Assembly (NCBI RefSeq): GCF_003602005.1
Contig: NZ_QZWD01000018.1
Coordinates: 1-64,000 of the forward strand
Length of the DNA: 64,000 nt
Direction of reading: 5' to 3'
From: Salinisphaera sp. Q1T1-3
GTDB taxonomy: Bacteria > Pseudomonadota > Gammaproteobacteria > Nevskiales > Salinisphaeraceae
The position numbers and the translations under genes are program-made. The notes under the pieces are model-generated. The model did not search any database and was not told where the DNA came from. It saw nothing but the letters and a program-made list of their open reading frames with translations. Positions 63,044 to 64,000 of this stretch are shown here, piece by piece; positions within the stretch are counted from its first letter, which is position 1; the number at the start of each line of letters is the position of its first letter.

Positions 63044-63760
63044 CTACTTCGGAAGACTTTCGAGTTTCTGGAAGGGGTTGAGCGAGCCATCGTCGCTGTC
63101 GCCACCCTGCGTGTCCTGCCCGGCATCATCCGGTGCGGCCGACGTCGATTTGCTACTGGACGATTGGCTGGCCGAACGCGAGGCGCTCGACGATGATCGC
63201 CGGGAATGCGACGACGAGTGGCGCGTCGAGGAACGACGCCGCTTCCGGGTCGTCTGCGACTTGCCGCTGTCCTCGCTCTCCCCGGCCGGCAGGATGCTCT
63301 CGCCCAGCGTCTCACGTAGCTGATCGGCCAGCTGATTGGCCCGCTGCCGCATCGAGCCCTTCAGGTCCGACTGATTCTGCAGCGTGGCCAGAGACGCCTC
63401 GGCGAGCCGCAGGCTGCTGACGAGTGCGATGCTGTTTGCCTGGTTGTTCTGCCCGTCACGACTGATCGCTTCTTCCGAAGCCGTCAGCGCCTTGACGTAA
63501 TCGCTGTTATCGAAATGCAGCTTGGCGATGCCCACCCACGGTGTCGGGTCGACCGGATCGGCCTTGGCTGCCTTTTCGAACAGCGATATCGCATCGGTGC
63601 TGTCGCCATCGGCCGCGCGATTGGCCGCCTGGTTCATCAACTGATCATGCGTCAGATGTTCGGATTCGCCCATGGAGGCGCAGCCGGACAACAGCAGCAC
63701 CACTGCCAGTCCGACAGCGGTCGCCCAACGCATTTGCAGCACTGGCGTATTCAACGTCAA
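63044..63760 (-). CDS. T6SS-associated TPR lipoprotein
   Basis: 238 residues from a TTG at 63758-63760 with AGGA nine bases upstream; the first ATG (63733) lacks a ribosome site but also leaves a complete signal. The lipoprotein signal ends in VVLLLSGC (Cys27). TPR-like helices follow (about 40-110: AADGDSTDAISLFEKAAKAD, DYVKALTASEEAISRD). The last 90 residues are Arg/Ser- then acid-rich and probably disordered. It starts the tssBC run. Similar TPR lipoproteins precede tssB in other proteobacterial T6SS loci; the exact role is unknown. It is divergent from the probable tssJ. Confidence 0.75.
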   Translation of the reverse strand: MTLNTPVLQMRWATAVGLAVVLLLSGCASMGESEHLTHDQLMNQAANRAADGDSTDAISLFEKAAKADPVDPTPWVGIAKLHFDNSDYVKALTASEEAISRDGQNNQANSIALVSSLRLAEASLATLQNQSDLKGSMRQRANQLADQLRETLGESILPAGESEDSGKSQTTRKRRRSSTRHSSSHSRRSSSSASRSASQSSSSKSTSAAPDDAGQDTQGGDSDDGSLNPFQKLESLPK

Positions 63761-63811
63761 CTCGCTCGTTCCTTCTGATCGTGCCGGAAAGTCTTATTCA
63801 TGCGTGATTGT

Positions 63812-63840
63812 TTGATACATTAATAACGAGAGACGATCAA
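63812..63840 (-). promoter_or_regulatory. Candidate sigma-70 promoter for the tssBC operon
   Basis: On the minus strand TTGATC (63840-63835), a 17-base spacer and TATCAA (63817-63812) give four of six matches at each element. It lies about 50 bp before the TTG start of the lipoprotein gene, in the AT-rich divergent spacer shared with the gene at 63890. Confidence 0.4.
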
Positions 63841-63889
63841 TACGATAGTTGATAATCAATCTGTCGTTTTCAATGGGGGCGACGAATTT

Positions 63890-64000
63890 ATGCCGATTTT
63901 TCCGGTGATTACAAAACATTACCGCCTGGGGGTGATGGCGTTCGCCGTTTTCGCTCTGCTCGCACAGAGCGCGTGCTCCCTGCTCGGCGCGCGCGAAAAA
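63890..64000 (+). CDS. tssJ: Lipoprotein, probable TssJ (N-terminus only)
   Basis: The first 37 codons, running off the right edge. They encode a lipoprotein signal (FAVFALLAQSAC, lipobox Cys29). The start is an ATG at 63890. A divergently placed lipoprotein at this end of a T6SS locus that otherwise lacks tssJ, tssK and tssL in the window suggests TssJ, first gene of a tssJKL unit. The mature domain is not visible, so the name rests on context. Confidence 0.6.
   Translation, partial: MPIFPVITKHYRLGVMAFAVFALLAQSACSLLGAREK

Noticed and set aside
1..64000. CRISPR arrays, prophage modules, rRNA genes, replication origin
   Set aside because: No regularly spaced short repeats, phage structural genes, rRNA or DnaA-box clusters were seen; the phage-like proteins present are T6SS components.

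Overview
The window is GC-rich chromosomal DNA from a free-living gammaproteobacterium. Its polyol uptake genes, PQQ biosynthesis, quinol oxidase and complete-looking type VI secretion locus would fit a halotolerant or marine lineage such as a Salinisphaera-like organism. That placement is an inference from gene content and protein style; there is no rRNA here to test it.

Bases 1-7044 hold a polyol/sugar catabolic region. On the minus strand lie a mannitol/sorbitol-type ABC importer (binding protein, two permeases, start of the ATPase), a PfkB sugar kinase and a fructose-6-phosphate aldolase-like transaldolase. A xylulokinase is divergent on the plus strand. Together they take up polyols and feed fructose-6-P and xylulose-5-P into central metabolism. 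Bases 7148-11736 hold PQQ biosynthesis in an unusual layout: pqqA-pqqE on the plus strand converge on pqqD-pqqC-pqqB plus a translationally coupled M48 metalloprotease on the minus strand. Bases 11919-15873 hold the cytochrome bo3 quinol oxidase operon cyoABCD. PQQ-dependent periplasmic oxidation and a bo3 oxidase would fit together through the ubiquinone pool. Then come a large MscS-type channel, a small membrane protein and tRNA-Arg(CCG).

Bases 20126-64000 are a type VI secretion (T6SS) locus in several transcription blocks. Core genes present are tssB, tssC, hcp, tssE, tssF, tssG, tssH (one minus-strand run from about 63.8 kb to 53.6 kb), tssA, tssM and accessory tagF. An OmpA/BON protein, PAAR, a TagX-like M15 peptidoglycan peptidase and probably the first codons of tssJ at the right edge are also present. 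tssK and tssL are not in the window. Two vgrG-effector-immunity islands carry VasX-like (predicted pore-forming) effectors. One has vgrG, a DUF4123 adaptor, effector and immunity. The other has a vgrG with a C-terminal TTR-like extension directly coupled to its effector.

The most interesting part is the accessory region. Downstream of effector 1 and its immunity gene lie displaced effector-tail fragments, a second intact immunity-like gene, and an orphan copy of the vgrG C-terminus in an 883-bp near-identical direct repeat. A third displaced effector tail with an immunity-like gene sits at 42.2-43.3 kb, cut by an IS110 relic that is itself interrupted by an IS3-family element. This looks like orphan toxin-tip/immunity modules of Rhs/CDI type, but for VasX-like pore-formers. 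Other notable points are a pesticin-type lysozyme-like protein between tssE and tssF that appears to lack its catalytic residues, and an unrecognised 502-residue membrane protein before tssM with a possible thiolase-like tail.
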